In this document: in pieces, positions 63,901-64,000 of the stretch
How positions within the stretch are numbered: position 1 is the stretch's first letter
How the letters are laid out: the number at the start of each line of letters is the position of its first letter
Source of the DNA: an uncultured Flavobacteriaceae bacterium
Lineage (GTDB): Bacteria; Bacteroidota; Bacteroidia; Flavobacteriales; Flavobacteriaceae
Direction: 5' to 3'
Assembly: GCA_947487895.1 (NCBI GenBank)
Contig: CANKYF010000003.1
Location: 356,550-420,549, forward strand
Length of the DNA: 64,000 nucleotides
The notes under the pieces: generated by a model
Seen by the model: the letters and a program-made list of their open reading frames with translations, nothing else
Database searches by the model: none
Told to the model about the DNA's origin: nothing
Made by a program: the position numbers and the translations under genes

Positions 63901-64000
63901 CAAGCTGGTACGTTAAACAAACATCCTTTACAAAGTTAAAGAAACATAGTTTACACTTTTTAAGGTATAATTTGAGGAAAAAATCAAATTATCATGCCTT
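63894..64000 (+). other. Start of cassette 3 (cut by window edge)
   Basis: The sequence from the GTT of element 2 to the edge holds an AT-rich leader with GAGGAAA (63974-63980) and an ATG at 63994, probably the first codon of the third cassette's gene. Too little is visible to identify it. Confidence 0.45.

Overview
The window is AT-rich chromosomal DNA of a member of the Flavobacteriaceae (Bacteroidota). Support: TAnnTTTG-type promoters, Bacteroidota-only families (DUF6443-type RHS proteins, carboxypeptidase-regulatory-domain TonB receptors, a Lgt-like/radical SAM pair), a glgA-glgC-glgB-GH31 cluster, and dispersed palindromes of the flavobacterial type. Gene calls come from reading translations and motifs by eye; no database search was possible.

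Layout. 1-2259: C-terminally cut FAD/Fe-S dehydrogenase. 2393-6375 (minus) and 18495-25444 (plus): two halves of a type II secretion-like (T2SS) machine, with the F-type platform, pseudopilins and GspC-like genes on one side and the response regulator, major pseudopilin, prepilin peptidase, GspE, GspD secretin and GspL/M-like genes on the other. Between them (6376-18190, minus) lies an RHS polymorphic-toxin island: a 1290-aa RHS partner, a lipocalin-like secreted protein, a 1195-aa RHS protein with a zincin-like toxin tip, its lipoprotein immunity candidate, and two further orphan tip/immunity modules separated by a ~110-205 bp repeat. A short GTAAGG-type motif occurs in front of both T2SS halves. 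The RHS proteins carry Sec signals and no visible T9SS domain, so I infer that the flanking machine secretes them.

25590-35007: tRNA-Met, mce, rbfA, a LolC/E-like permease, dusB, then a probable lipid-modification cluster (Lgt-like protein, tetraether-synthase-type radical SAM enzyme, two tiny membrane proteins, methyltransferase) and lepA. 35008-42151: glycogen synthesis genes plus a GH31 alpha-glucosidase. 42318-57559: two paralogous outer-membrane proteins, a CPA antiporter with a TrkA-N domain, a universal stress protein and SulP transporter, a TonB/PepSY metal-uptake set, an MBL hydrolase, and two lipoprotein peptidases (S8 and M1).

57647-64000: the most unusual region, an integron-like cassette array. 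A Xer-like tyrosine recombinase is followed by a perfect 15-6-15 palindrome and at least two complete cassettes. Each cassette starts with GTT plus a short sequence that is exactly complementary to the sequence just before the attC-like element at its own end, as integron cassette chemistry predicts. The two attC-like elements (~195 nt) have matching imperfect stems with two A-C mismatches at the same places. Cassette 1 encodes an unknown protein. Cassette 2 (~3.9 kb) encodes a restriction-modification pair whose methyltransferase has an integrase-type Arm DNA-binding domain at its N-terminus. Cassette 3 runs off the right edge. The recombinase lacks the extra helix of canonical IntI, so this may be a non-IntI cassette-capture system.
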